DNA of 64,000 nt from Gramella jeungdoensis (GCF_023805255.1 NZ_JAMSCK010000001.1:186001-250000); one strand, 5' to 3'; shown: positions 43,904 through 52,184, numbered from the stretch's first letter. Notes: generated from the letters alone by a model not told the origin. Translations and numbers: made by a program.

Positions 43904-43905
43904 TC

Positions 43906-45087
43906 TTACAAATTAAAATATTCGATATAAGTATTGAGATCCTTATCCCCACGCCCCGAAAGATTTACCACTACGATATCATCTTTTTTGAACTTCCGGT
44001 CTTCAAAGATGGCCAGTGCATGAGAAGTTTCTATAGCTGGAATGATCCCTTCCAGTTTCGCTAGTTCCAGTCCTGCTTTCATCGCGGCTTCGTCGGTAAT
44101 ACTAATGAATTCCCCTCTTTCGCTGGTAAAAAGATTCGCATGCATGGGACCTACGCCGGGATAATCCAGCCCGGCCGAAATTGAGTATGGCTCGGTGATC
44201 TGTCCGTCGCCGGTTTGCATCAACAAAGTCTTGCTACCGTGGATGATACCCGCTTTTCCCAGCGCTGAGGTGGCCGCGCTTTCACCTGAATCAACTCCCT
44301 TTCCGGCAGCTTCAACAGCAATAATTCCGACATTCGGATTATCCAGATAATGATAATAGGCGCCCGCCGCGTTACTGCCTCCTCCAACACAAGCCACCAC
44401 ATAATCAGGATCTTCCCTGTTTTCTTTTTCTTTCAACTGGACCTTGATCTCCTCTGAGATAACAGCCTGGAATCTGGCGACCATATCAGGGTATGGATGA
44501 GGTCCAACAACCGAACCAATGATATAATGGGTATCAACCGGATTATTGATCCAGTCACGAATCGCTTCGTTGGTCGCATCTTTCAATGTTCGGCTTCCTG
44601 ATTTAGCAGGAACTACTTTTGCACCCAGCATTTTCATACGGGCGACATTCGGTGCCTGCCTGTCAATATCTATTTCACCCATATACACGATACATTCCAT
44701 TCCCATTAATGCACAAACTGTAGCGGTAGCCACACCATGCTGGCCAGCACCGGTTTCAGCGATAATTCGATTTTTACCAAGTTTTTGTGCCATCAGGATT
44801 TGTCCGATAGTATTGTTCACTTTGTGAGCACCGGTATGACAAAGATCTTCACGTTTCAGGTAAACCTTTGTACCATATTTTTCACTGAATCTTTTTGCGT
44901 AATAAAGGGGAGTAGGGCGCCCCACATAATCTTTTAGAAGATCCTTGAATTCCTTTTGAAAGCTCTCTTCTTTCATTATATCAAGGTAGCGCGAACGCAA
45001 TTCCTCAACATTCGGATATAACATTTCAGGAATATAGGCCCCTCCAAATTCTCCGTAATATCCTTTTTCATCAACCTGATAGCTCAT
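43906..45087 (-). CDS. trpB: Tryptophan synthase beta chain
   Basis: A 393-residue PLP enzyme that condenses indole with serine to form tryptophan. The PLP lysine is K89 in [13 protein letters not shown]. The phosphate-binding loop GGGSNAAG and the FGGAYIPE opening are conserved. The length is that of standard TrpB1 working with TrpA, not the stand-alone TrpB2. It starts 1 bp after the end of trpF. Confidence 0.98.
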   Translation of the reverse strand: MSYQVDEKGYYGEFGGAYIPEMLYPNVEELRSRYLDIMKEESFQKEFKDLLKDYVGRPTPLYYAKRFSEKYGTKVYLKREDLCHTGAHKVNNTIGQILMAQKLGKNRIIAETGAGQHGVATATVCALMGMECIVYMGEIDIDRQAPNVARMKMLGAKVVPAKSGSRTLKDATNEAIRDWINNPVDTHYIIGSVVGPHPYPDMVARFQAVISEEIKVQLKEKENREDPDYVVACVGGGSNAAGAYYHYLDNPNVGIIAVEAAGKGVDSGESAATSALGKAGIIHGSKTLLMQTGDGQITEPYSISAGLDYPGVGPMHANLFTSERGEFISITDEAAMKAGLELAKLEGIIPAIETSHALAIFEDRKFKKDDIVVVNLSGRGDKDLNTYIEYFNL

Positions 45088-45088
45088 T

Positions 45089-45802
45089 CTATAAATTTAT
45101 CTGAGTTTTGAAATCTTTCAATTCCTTTAATTTTTTTAATCCCGGCTTGAGTTCAAATTTACTGTTCACATCAACCGCATAGAGTAAGGCCGGTTTTCCT
45201 ATTCTTAAAAAGTGGTCTTTTAGTTCTGAAATAGCACTTCCGTGTTCCGGGCCAATCCCGCCGCTTAAGAAGAAGGGGGTGTTGGAAGGATACTCTTTGA
45301 GTATCTGCCAGTTAAAATCTTTTCCTGAACCTCCCCTTAGCTCGGTTTTGGTGTCAAACAGAAAATAATCCACGATCCCTTCATAAGCTTTTATTACCTG
45401 AAAATCCAAGCTTTCCCCAACCGAAAACACTTTGATCAGCTCAGGAGTATTTCCTAATTTTTGGAGTTCGCTCTTCAGATATTTACAGAATCCTGCAGTT
45501 TCATCGCCATGAAGCTGAACAGCATTTAGATTGTATTTTGAAACTTTTTGAAGGATATCATCCAGGCCAGCATTTACGAAAACCCCTGTTTTTTTGATCT
45601 CGGCAGGAATTTCGGGAAGTTCACCATCAAAGTAACGTGGAGATTTGTCATAAAAAATGAATCCCATATAATCAGGCTGCAGTTCGGCGACCTGTATCAT
45701 ATTCCCGGGCTGTTTCATCCCGCAAACCTTAAGACTTAAACCTGAACTTTGCCCCGATGCCGGCGTGATCAGGTTTTTTTCTTCCATGTTTTCCTGGTTC
45801 AT
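45089..45802 (-). CDS. trpF: Phosphoribosylanthranilate isomerase
   Basis: A 237-residue TIM-barrel enzyme that converts phosphoribosylanthranilate to CdRP by Amadori rearrangement. The [11 protein letters not shown] opening contains the catalytic cysteine. [19 protein letters not shown] gives the catalytic Asp and the phosphate site, and [11 protein letters not shown] the C-terminal loop. About 20 extra N-terminal residues precede the usual start. It follows trpC by 1 bp. Confidence 0.95.
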   Translation of the reverse strand: MNQENMEEKNLITPASGQSSGLSLKVCGMKQPGNMIQVAELQPDYMGFIFYDKSPRYFDGELPEIPAEIKKTGVFVNAGLDDILQKVSKYNLNAVQLHGDETAGFCKYLKSELQKLGNTPELIKVFSVGESLDFQVIKAYEGIVDYFLFDTKTELRGGSGKDFNWQILKEYPSNTPFFLSGGIGPEHGSAISELKDHFLRIGKPALLYAVDVNSKFELKPGLKKLKELKDFKTQINL

Positions 45803-45803
45803 T

Positions 45804-46592
45804 TTATGCGATCGATTTTAGTTGTTTAATAAATTTGGTGGCTGCAGCTCCGGGATCATCTGTTTTCATAAAGTTTTCACCGATCAAAAATCCTTTGAAT
45901 CCATAATTTTTAAGATCAGCTATTGCCACTGTATTGCTTATCCCGCTTTCGGATACTTTTACGAATTCATCCGGAATAAGAGCTGATAGTTTTTTGGAGT
46001 TGGCAATATCTACCTCGAAAGTTTTCAGGTTGCGGTTATTCACTCCAATCATATCGGCATTTACCTTCAGGGATTTCTGTAATTCTTCTTCATTGTGAAT
46101 TTCAAGAAGCACGTCCATACCAAGTTTCTTTGCTGAATCTGCAAGATAAGTCATTTGTTTTTCAGTTAAAACCGCGGCGATTAGTAGGATGGCATCGGCT
46201 CCATGGGCTTTGGCCTCCAGGACCTGGTATTCATCGATCATGAATTCCTTCCTGAGGATAGGGATATTTACAGAAGCCCGGGCGTACAAAAGGTCTTCCA
46301 GAGAACCTCCAAAATATTTTCCGTCGGTTAAAACTGAAATTCCCGAAGCACCCGCATTTTCATATCCTGAGGACACATCCTGAACATTCAGACTTTGATT
46401 GATAACCGATTTTGAAGGAGATCTTCTTTTATGCTCGGCAATGATACCCGAACCAATCTTTAAATTTTCTGCCAGAGAAACGCATTTTCTTTCAAACAGA
46501 ACAGACTTTTCCAATTGAGAAACCGGGATCAGCGCTTTCTTTAATTCAACTTCCTTAAACTTATCTGCAATAATCTTATCGAGAATATTCAT
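45804..46592 (-). CDS. trpC: Indole-3-glycerol phosphate synthase
   Basis: A 262-residue TIM-barrel enzyme forming indole-3-glycerol phosphate from CdRP. The IIAEHKRRSPSKS motif carries the catalytic lysine. ISVLTDGKYFGGS, ILRKEFMIDEYQV and IGVNNRNLKTFEVD follow in the conserved order. The SESGI phosphate motif is near the C-terminus. It is separate from TrpF, unlike the E. coli fusion, and starts 5 bp after trpD. Confidence 0.97.
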   Translation of the reverse strand: MNILDKIIADKFKEVELKKALIPVSQLEKSVLFERKCVSLAENLKIGSGIIAEHKRRSPSKSVINQSLNVQDVSSGYENAGASGISVLTDGKYFGGSLEDLLYARASVNIPILRKEFMIDEYQVLEAKAHGADAILLIAAVLTEKQMTYLADSAKKLGMDVLLEIHNEEELQKSLKVNADMIGVNNRNLKTFEVDIANSKKLSALIPDEFVKVSESGISNTVAIADLKNYGFKGFLIGENFMKTDDPGAAATKFIKQLKSIA

Positions 46593-46597
46593 CTAAT

Positions 46598-47593
46598 TCA
46601 ATTTTGACTTAATTCCTGCAATTTTTTAAAACTTTCAAAAGCTTTTCCTGACTCAAGAGATTCCTTAGCGGCTGCAAAGCCATCCTGCGGATTCAAATTT
46701 CTTGAAGTAGCAATCGCCATTCCCGCATTAGCACACACCACGTTATTTTGAGCTTCGGTTCCTTTGCCCTGTAAGATATTGGTTAGGATCTCAGCGGAAC
46801 TTTCTATAGAACCGCCACCTGCAATTTCAGATTGTTTCAATTCTGAAACTCCAAAATCTGAAGCTTTCAGGATTCTTTCAGAATTGTTGCTGATGCTTTT
46901 AGTTTCACCCGTTAAAGAAATCTCATCATAGCCATCCAAAGCATGTAAAATTGTATAATTCTTATCGGTATTCTGATAAAGATAGGCATACATCCGGGCC
47001 AGTTCAAGGCTGAAAACACCTACCAGCTGATTCTTAGGAAAAGCCGGATTCACCATAGGCCCGAGCATGTTGAAAAAAGTCTTTACCGCCAGGCTTTTTC
47101 TAACCGGGGCAACGTTTTTCATCGCGGGGTGAAATAAAGGTGCATGCAGAATGCAGATATTAGCCTGATCTATGCATTTTTCTAAAAAACCGGCATCGTT
47201 GCTGAATATTATTCCGAGAAATTCCATCACATTAGAACTTCCGCTTACCGACGAAACTCCGTAGTTTCCATGTTTAGCCACTTTAACTCCGGCTCCCGCA
47301 GTTACAAATGATGAGGTAGTGGAAATATTGAAAGTATCTTTCCCGTCGCCACCGGTTCCGCAAAGGTCTACCGCTTCATAAGCTGAAAGATCAACCTTGA
47401 TACATAATTCAAGAAGTGCGTCGCGAAACCCTTCAAGCTCTTCAATGGTAATACTTCGCATCATATAGACCGTAAGAAAAGCTGCGATCTGGGTTTCATT
47501 GTACTTACCTTCAGAAATATTGAAGATAACCTGTTTGGCCTCTTCGCTGGTAATGGTCTCGTGGCTTATTAGCCTGTTTAATAATTCTTTCAT
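46598..47593 (-). CDS. trpD: Anthranilate phosphoribosyltransferase
   Basis: A 331-residue enzyme joining anthranilate and PRPP. The signature LCGTGGDGKDTFNISTTSSF binds PRPP, and KHGNYGVSSVSGSSNVMEFLG and LGPMVNPAFPKNQLVGVF complete the core. It is not fused to TrpG. It begins 3 bp after trpG. Confidence 0.97.
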   Translation of the reverse strand: MKELLNRLISHETITSEEAKQVIFNISEGKYNETQIAAFLTVYMMRSITIEELEGFRDALLELCIKVDLSAYEAVDLCGTGGDGKDTFNISTTSSFVTAGAGVKVAKHGNYGVSSVSGSSNVMEFLGIIFSNDAGFLEKCIDQANICILHAPLFHPAMKNVAPVRKSLAVKTFFNMLGPMVNPAFPKNQLVGVFSLELARMYAYLYQNTDKNYTILHALDGYDEISLTGETKSISNNSERILKASDFGVSELKQSEIAGGGSIESSAEILTNILQGKGTEAQNNVVCANAGMAIATSRNLNPQDGFAAAKESLESGKAFESFKKLQELSQN

Positions 47594-47596
47594 TTC

Positions 47597-48238
47597 CTAA
47601 ATTTCGTACTGAGGTTTGGCTTCTGTTTTTTCTTGTTTTCCTTCAGGGTTGTGGTCTACCCAGTTTTTTATCATCTTCTTCCCATCTGGAGTTAGAACCG
47701 ATTCAGGATGAAACTGTACTCCGCGAACATCAAATTCCTTGTGTCTTAAAGACATGATCTCGCCTTTTTTGTCATAACTGGTAGCCTGAAGGGAATCAGG
47801 TAAATTCTTATCTACTACCCAGGAATGATAACGCCCAACCTGGAGCTCCTTTTCGAGACCTTCAAAAATATATTCATCGTCCACAAAAAGCTCAATTTTA
47901 GTGGCTACCCCGTGGTACACATCATCAAGATTATTCAGGGTCCCACCGAAGACTTCACCAATTGCCTGCATCCCCAGGCAAACACCAAGAATGCTTTTTG
48001 TAGCGGCATATTTTTCAATTATTGGTTTGAGCAATCCTGCTTCATCCGGGATTCCCGGGCCGGGAGATAATAATATCTTCTCATAATCTTCAGCTTCTTC
48101 CAGATCCAGCTTGTCGTTCCTTTTAACTACTACCTGGCAATCCAACTCCTCTAGGTAATGAACCAGGTTGTACACGAAAGAATCGTAATTATCTATTACC
48201 AGAATTTTCTTTCCTTTTATGATTTGATCTTTATTCAT
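47597..48238 (-). CDS. trpG: Anthranilate synthase component II (glutamine amidotransferase)
   Basis: A 213-residue class I glutamine amidotransferase supplying ammonia to TrpE. The ATG at 48238 begins MNKDQIIKGKKILVIDNYDS. The upstream open frame comes from a repeat-like sequence and is not part of the protein. The nucleophile lies in GVCLGMQAIGE, and the catalytic His-Glu pair in VQFHPESVLT. It is 55 bp downstream of trpE, with a repeat remnant in the gap. Confidence 0.95.
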   Translation of the reverse strand: MNKDQIIKGKKILVIDNYDSFVYNLVHYLEELDCQVVVKRNDKLDLEEAEDYEKILLSPGPGIPDEAGLLKPIIEKYAATKSILGVCLGMQAIGEVFGGTLNNLDDVYHGVATKIELFVDDEYIFEGLEKELQVGRYHSWVVDKNLPDSLQATSYDKKGEIMSLRHKEFDVRGVQFHPESVLTPDGKKMIKNWVDHNPEGKQEKTEAKPQYEI

Positions 48239-48264
48239 TTTTTTCTTTTTAATAACCCAGTCAA

Positions 48265-48293
48265 AGCCCTTCTTTAGAGGGGTTTGGGGAGAA
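48265..48293. repeat. Short repeat remnant between trpE and trpG
   Basis: The plus strand contains agcccttctttagagg followed by ggtttggggagaa, resembling the widespread ctccccaaacccct-type repeat. In one frame it encodes the stray residues SSPQTPLKKGF ahead of TrpG. Probably a mobile repeat fragment. Confidence 0.4.
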
Positions 48294-49688
48294 CTATATT
48301 TCTTCAGCGATTTCAAGGGCTTTGGTTAAAGCGCCAAGTTTGTTATAAACTTCCTGTAATTCGTTTTCGGGTTTAGATTCTGAAACTATTCCGGCTCCGG
48401 CCTGGTAATGTAATTCGTGGTTCTTACTTACAAAAGACCTGATTATGATGGCATGGTTAAAATTCCCTTCAAAATCCATAAAACCAATAGCACCGCCATA
48501 TGCACTACGGTTTACATTTTCCAGTTTCTCAATAAGTTTTAGAGCCATAGGTTTTGGTGCCCCACTCAGAGTTCCAGCCGGGAAGGTATCGGCTACTATC
48601 TGAGGAGTTGGAACTTCAGGATCTTTTTTCCCCGTCACTTTGCTTACAAGGTGGATCACATGTGAAAAGAATTGAATTTCCCGGTAAGTTTCAACCTTTA
48701 CATCACTTCCATTTCGGCTCAGATCATTTCTTGCTAAATCTACCAGCATCACATGTTCGGAATTCTCTTTTTGGTCGGCAGCAAGTTCTTTTGCTATTTC
48801 GGCATCCTTTTCATCATTCCCGGTTCGCTTAAAAGTTCCGGCGATAGGATGAATTTCAGCCCTTCCTTTATTAACCACTAGCTGTGCTTCGGGAGAACTT
48901 CCAAAGATCTTGAAGTTCCCATAGTCAAAATAGAACAGGTAAGGGGAGGGGTTCACATTTCGTAAAGCCCTGTATACATTAAATTCGTCTCCCTTGAACT
49001 TCTGGGAAAATCTCCTGGAAAGCACTAATTGAAAAACATCTCCCCGGTGACAATGTTCCTTGGCGGTCTCTACAACAGCTTTATATTCGTCATCGGTGAG
49101 ATTGGATTCCGGTGTTTGTGATCTGCTGAAATTATAGGACGCAAAATTCTTAACCTTTAGTAATTGCTCGATTTCTTCTATTTTATTTTCAGAATCATAA
49201 CTGTGATCAAAAATATAGGCCTCGTTCTTAAAGTGATTGATGGCGATGATGTTCTGGTAAACAGCGTAATAAATATCTGGGATTTGGAGGTCGTTCTCTT
49301 TGCGCTTCACTTCCACATTCTCAAAATACCTTACAGAGTCATAAGCGATATACCCGAAAAGCCCATTATTGATAAACTTGAATTCTGAAGAATCTGCCTT
49401 GAACCGCTGAGAGAATTTCTGAATCGCTTCAGGAACCGAAACTGAATCGTCCAGTTGTTTGGTTTGATTACTTCCATCCGGAAAAGTTTCAGTTATCCTG
49501 TCATTTTCCAGTTTAAATGAAGCTATAGGATTACAGCATATATAAGAGAAACTATTATCGCTAGCGTGATAGTCGCTACTTTCCAGTAGTAGGCTGTTAG
49601 GATATTTGTCCCTCAATTTGAGATAAATACTCACCGGAGTAATCGTATCGGCCAGGATTTTCTTGTATTTGGTATTTAATTCGAACAT
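48294..49688 (-). CDS. trpE: Anthranilate synthase component I
   Basis: A 464-residue chorismate-utilising enzyme forming anthranilate. The Trp feedback-inhibition motif LLESX10S is present at residues 34-48 (LLESSDYHASDNSFS), so the enzyme is likely inhibited by tryptophan. The catalytic core includes GDVFQLVLSRRFSQ, IAGTFKRT, DLARNDLSRNG and TFPAGTLSGAPK. It is the first structural gene of trpE-G-D-C-F-B-A, with a leader peptide, an attenuator and a consensus promoter upstream. Confidence 0.98.
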   Translation of the reverse strand: MFELNTKYKKILADTITPVSIYLKLRDKYPNSLLLESSDYHASDNSFSYICCNPIASFKLENDRITETFPDGSNQTKQLDDSVSVPEAIQKFSQRFKADSSEFKFINNGLFGYIAYDSVRYFENVEVKRKENDLQIPDIYYAVYQNIIAINHFKNEAYIFDHSYDSENKIEEIEQLLKVKNFASYNFSRSQTPESNLTDDEYKAVVETAKEHCHRGDVFQLVLSRRFSQKFKGDEFNVYRALRNVNPSPYLFYFDYGNFKIFGSSPEAQLVVNKGRAEIHPIAGTFKRTGNDEKDAEIAKELAADQKENSEHVMLVDLARNDLSRNGSDVKVETYREIQFFSHVIHLVSKVTGKKDPEVPTPQIVADTFPAGTLSGAPKPMALKLIEKLENVNRSAYGGAIGFMDFEGNFNHAIIIRSFVSKNHELHYQAGAGIVSESKPENELQEVYNKLGALTKALEIAEEI

Positions 49689-49709
49689 TGATTGTTGATT
49701 TTAAGCAAT

Positions 49710-49738
49710 AAAAAAAGGCTTGTCGTGAGACAAGCCTT
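49710..49738 (-). terminator. trp operon attenuator (intrinsic terminator)
   Basis: A perfect 10-bp stem (49715-49724 with 49729-49738) with a 4-nt loop, followed on the minus strand by a U tract of 7 (49716-49710). The stop of the leader peptide is 31 nt upstream. The centre (49723-49729, CUCACGA in the RNA) can pair instead with UCGUGAG at 49768-49774, which would break the terminator. Confidence 0.9.
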
Positions 49739-49768
49739 ATATTTTATATAAATGAATGGCGTTTTAGC

Positions 49769-49816
49769 TCACGAATTTCGACGTAAGTTATTCCACCACC
49801 AGTTATGTCCTTTCAT
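49769..49816 (-). CDS. trpL: trp leader peptide with three consecutive Trp codons
   Basis: A 15-residue reading frame, MKGHNWWWNNLRRNS, with three adjacent UGG codons (positions 6-8). It lies just downstream of a consensus promoter and 31 nt before the attenuator hairpin. The last sense codon, the stop codon and one more base (UCG-UGA-G, 49774-49768) form the antiterminator segment. A ribosome that stalls at the Trp codons leaves this segment free and favours read-through, while a ribosome reaching the stop covers it and favours termination. This is the textbook logic of ribosome-mediated attenuation; no homologue could be checked here. Confidence 0.9.
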   Translation of the reverse strand: MKGHNWWWNNLRRNS

Positions 49817-49830
49817 TATAAACATTGCTT

Positions 49831-49860
49831 CAAATATAGAAACGAAATAATTCTAATCAA
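49831..49860 (-). promoter_or_regulatory. trp operon promoter
   Basis: On the minus strand a TTG (49860-49858), a 19-nt spacer and TATATTTG (49838-49831) match the Bacteroidota housekeeping promoter exactly. The start of transcription should fall near 49824, giving a leader mRNA of about 8 nt before the leader ATG. Confidence 0.85.
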
Positions 49861-49875
49861 ACATTTTTCAAATAA

Positions 49876-49905
49876 AAATCCCGGAAATAAAATTCCGGGA
49901 GATTT
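49876..49905 (-). terminator. Terminator of the marR-yceI operon
   Basis: Arms cccggaa (49880-49886) and ttccggg (49893-49899) with a 6-nt loop and flanking A/T-rich runs, just downstream of the yceI stop codon. It also insulates the trp promoter. Confidence 0.7.
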
Positions 49906-49909
49906 ATTT

Positions 49910-50488
49910 TTAGAATTTCAGGTTTACGTCCAGCTCAAAATTATCATATATGGTCTTGTCTCCTAAATTATCGAAGAAACTACCAGAACCATATCTCACG
50001 TTATATTTTGAACGATCGATAGTTAATTCGGTTGAAGCTGAATCTTCATTCATTTTTAGATCGAAAGTGATAGGGTGAGTCTCGTTCTTTATGGTAAGGT
50101 TTCCCACGATTCCATAAACTCCGTTCCCTTTGGAAGCTGCACTAGTGATCACAAGTTTTGAGGTTGGGTGATTTTTCACCCCAAAGAAGTCATCAGACTT
50201 TAGGTGACCTTCAAGTTTACCTTTGTTTTCTCCGGAAAGATCGGTTACGGTAATAGTGCTCATATCCATTACAAATTCGCCACCAACGATCTTTTCGTCT
50301 TCCATCATTAAATATCCACTTTCAAGTTCGATAGTTCCATGATGTGAACCTGTTACTTTTTCGCCTCTCCAGGTTACCTCACTTGATTCGACATCTACTT
50401 CTTTCTTTGTGTTCGTAAACGCTAATGTTGTTAGAACAATTACTGTGGCTATTCCACCTTTTAAAAATCTGTTTTTCATAGTTTTCAA
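49910..50488 (-). CDS. YceI family periplasmic lipid-binding protein
   Basis: A 192-residue exported protein with a signal peptide (MKTMKNRFLKGGIATVIVLT) and a YceI lipocalin-like beta-barrel that binds polyisoprenoids or other amphiphiles. Typical strands include SEVTWRGEKVTGSHHGTIEL, GEFVMDMSTITV and LKSDDFFGVKNHPTSKLVIT. It follows the nitroreductase by 10 bp in the operon headed by MarR. MarR-nitroreductase-YceI is a recurring set in Flavobacteria; the shared role is unknown but probably a response to small toxic compounds. Confidence 0.92.
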   Translation of the reverse strand: MKTMKNRFLKGGIATVIVLTTLAFTNTKKEVDVESSEVTWRGEKVTGSHHGTIELESGYLMMEDEKIVGGEFVMDMSTITVTDLSGENKGKLEGHLKSDDFFGVKNHPTSKLVITSAASKGNGVYGIVGNLTIKNETHPITFDLKMNEDSASTELTIDRSKYNVRYGSGSFFDNLGDKTIYDNFELDVNLKF

Positions 50489-50498
50489 TTTTTAGTAT

Positions 50499-51149
50499 TT
50501 ATAAAATTGTATATAATTCTGATTTACTTTTTCTTACCTTTTCAAGGTATTGAACATTATCCTCTTCACTTCGATAACCTACAGTTGCAATTACCGAGGA
50601 AGTAAGATTTTTGTTTTTTAAATCTAAGATTTCATCAAATTTATTATTATCGAAACCTTCCATAGGACATGTGTCTATTCTGAATTCTGCAGCGGCAGAA
50701 AGAAGATTTCCCAGGGCAAGGTAGGTTTGCTTGGCACCCCAAATCCTTTGTTCCTCTTCAGAGAAGGATAGAATAGTATTTTTAAGCATATCCTCCATGC
50801 CCTCCAGATTTTCTCTTGTTGTTTTCCTGGTTTCAGCTATATTATTTAGATAGTCATCTATATGAGACTCTTCAATTTTTCTGAAATTTGCGAATACAAA
50901 AACGAGAGATGAATCGGTTAGCTGCGGCTGATTCCAGGCAGCTTCTTTGAGCTTTTTCTTAGTTTCTGAATCTTTGATCACAAAGATCTCATAGGGTTGC
51001 AACCCGTAGGAAGAAGCTGAAAGCCTTACGCTTTCCAGCAACTTCTCCAGGTCCTCTTCACTAAGTTCTCTTTCTTTATCGAATTTTTTAGTGGCATAGC
51101 GCCAGTAAAGATTTTCGATATAATTTTCGGTCTTAACTTCTAAGTTCAT
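50499..51149 (-). CDS. NAD(P)H-dependent oxidoreductase, nitroreductase family
   Basis: A 216-residue FMN protein of the NfsB/nitroreductase fold. It opens with WRYATKKFDKERELSEEDLE, the pattern of that group, and RLSASSYGLQPYEIFVI holds the FMN contact. The C-terminal half has GNLLSAAAEFRIDTCPMEGFD. It reduces quinones, nitroaromatics or flavins; the physiological substrate is not known. The start overlaps the end of marR by 17 bp, so translation is coupled to that repressor. Confidence 0.92.
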   Translation of the reverse strand: MNLEVKTENYIENLYWRYATKKFDKERELSEEDLEKLLESVRLSASSYGLQPYEIFVIKDSETKKKLKEAAWNQPQLTDSSLVFVFANFRKIEESHIDDYLNNIAETRKTTRENLEGMEDMLKNTILSFSEEEQRIWGAKQTYLALGNLLSAAAEFRIDTCPMEGFDNNKFDEILDLKNKNLTSSVIATVGYRSEEDNVQYLEKVRKSKSELYTIL

Positions 51150-51585
51150 TCAAATTTGTGTTTAGTGATAAAATTTCCTTTTCATTTATTTTCTTAGCAA
51201 TATCATTTTCTACTTCATCGATAACCGGATCTATCTTGTGAAGTAATTCCAGACCGCCCTCGGTTATCCTTATCTCAACTTTACGGCGGTTGGAAGGACA
51301 AACAATCCTTTCACAATAATTCTTGTCTACGAGTTTGTCAACCAGCCTTGTTGTATTACTCATTTTGCTAACCATTCTTTCCTGAATGGTGGAGAGGTTT
51401 GCGGGTTTTCCTTTTTGTCCCCGCAGAATCCTCAGAACATTGAATTGCTGATTGCTTACTCCGAAAGGTTTTAATGCTTCGGCAATTTTCTCGGTAATAT
51501 AATTGGCCGTGACTATGATGTTCAAAACCAGTTTCCTGGATTCGGGCATCTTATCTTTCGTCTTGAGCAGCTCTTCAATTTTCAT
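51133..51585 (-). CDS. MarR family transcriptional regulator
   Basis: A 150-residue winged-helix regulator. The helix-turn-helix region is NQQFNVLRILRGQKGKPANLSTI followed by RMVSKMSNTTRLVDKLVDKN, and the beta wing is RRKVEIRITEGG. MarR proteins repress target genes until they bind a phenolic or similar ligand or are oxidised. The sequence has one Cys near residue 96, not in the N-terminal position of OhrR, so thiol sensing is unlikely to be OhrR-like. Two palindromes over its own promoter suggest autorepression of the marR-nitroreductase-yceI operon. Confidence 0.93.
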   Translation of the reverse strand: MKIEELLKTKDKMPESRKLVLNIIVTANYITEKIAEALKPFGVSNQQFNVLRILRGQKGKPANLSTIQERMVSKMSNTTRLVDKLVDKNYCERIVCPSNRRKVEIRITEGGLELLHKIDPVIDEVENDIAKKINEKEILSLNTNLNELRS

Positions 51586-51617
51586 TTGTATCTACAACAT
51601 TTGTACATACAAATATA
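51586..51617 (-). promoter_or_regulatory. marR operon promoter with two MarR-type palindromic operators
   Basis: Two palindromes lie directly upstream of the marR start codon: TTGTAtcTACAA (51586-51597) and ATTTGTAcaTACAAAT (51599-51614), with centres 15 bp apart. On the minus strand TATATTTG (51617-51610), an exact -7 element, overlaps the second. A repressor bound here would block transcription, which fits autoregulation by MarR. Confidence 0.7.
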
Positions 51618-51700
51618 AAAGCTTTTTTAATACCGAATTTTAATTTTCTGTTAAAATTTGATGACTGGACTTTGTGTCTTCCTCAGAAAAAAAATTAGGC

Positions 51701-51708
51701 TATCTTTA
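51701..51708 (+). promoter_or_regulatory. Candidate -7 element of the rhodanese gene
   Basis: TATCTTTA matches TAnnTTTG at seven of eight positions, 29 bp upstream of the ATG at 51738. Confidence 0.3.
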
Positions 51709-51737
51709 CATAACCAATAAAATTTAATGTTACTACT

Positions 51738-52052
51738 ATGAAAGAATTAACTCAGGAAGAATGGCAGGAAAAGCTAAAAAATGATAAGGATGCCGTGATT
51801 CTGGATGTGCGAACGGAAGAGGAGGTCGACGAAGGTTATATCCCAAATGCCAAAAACATTGATATTTATAAGGGACAGGGATTTATTAATGAAGTGGAAA
51901 AACTTGATAAATCTAAACATTATTATATCTATTGTAGATCTGGCAAGAGAAGCTCACAGGCATGCACTTTGTTAGATCAAATGGGATTTAGTGAAACCTA
52001 TAATTTATTAGGCGGCTTCTCAGAATGGGAAGGAGATAAAACGACAGATTAA
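51738..52052 (+). CDS. Single-domain rhodanese-like protein
   Basis: A 104-residue cytosolic rhodanese domain that transfers sulfane sulfur. The active-site loop CRSGKRS has C66 as nucleophile, and VILDVRTEEEVDEGYIPNAKNIDI is the conserved N-terminal part. No signal peptide or second domain is present. It is a single gene with a terminator after it, divergent from marR. Its acceptor is unknown. Confidence 0.94.
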   Translation: MKELTQEEWQEKLKNDKDAVILDVRTEEEVDEGYIPNAKNIDIYKGQGFINEVEKLDKSKHYYIYCRSGKRSSQACTLLDQMGFSETYNLLGGFSEWEGDKTTD

Positions 52053-52096
52053 TTGGAGCTTTTAAAAGACAAGTAATTGTACTCTAAAAACTTAAG

Positions 52097-52120
52097 CCCA
52101 CATTTATCAGTGTGGGTTTT
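52097..52120 (+). terminator. Terminator of the rhodanese gene
   Basis: Arms cccaca (52097-52102) and tgtggg (52111-52116) with an 8-nt loop and a following T run. Confidence 0.65.
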
Positions 52121-52154
52121 ATATTACCTTGCTTAAGTTTTAAGTTAAAAAAAT

Positions 52155-52184
52155 TTGCATTCTGACTAACAAATCTTAGTTTTA
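52155..52184 (+). promoter_or_regulatory. Promoter of the S8 peptidase gene
   Basis: TTG (52155-52157), a 19-nt spacer and TAGTTTTA (52177-52184, seven of eight matches to TAnnTTTG) give a good Bacteroidota promoter about 40 bp upstream of the start codon. Confidence 0.55.
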
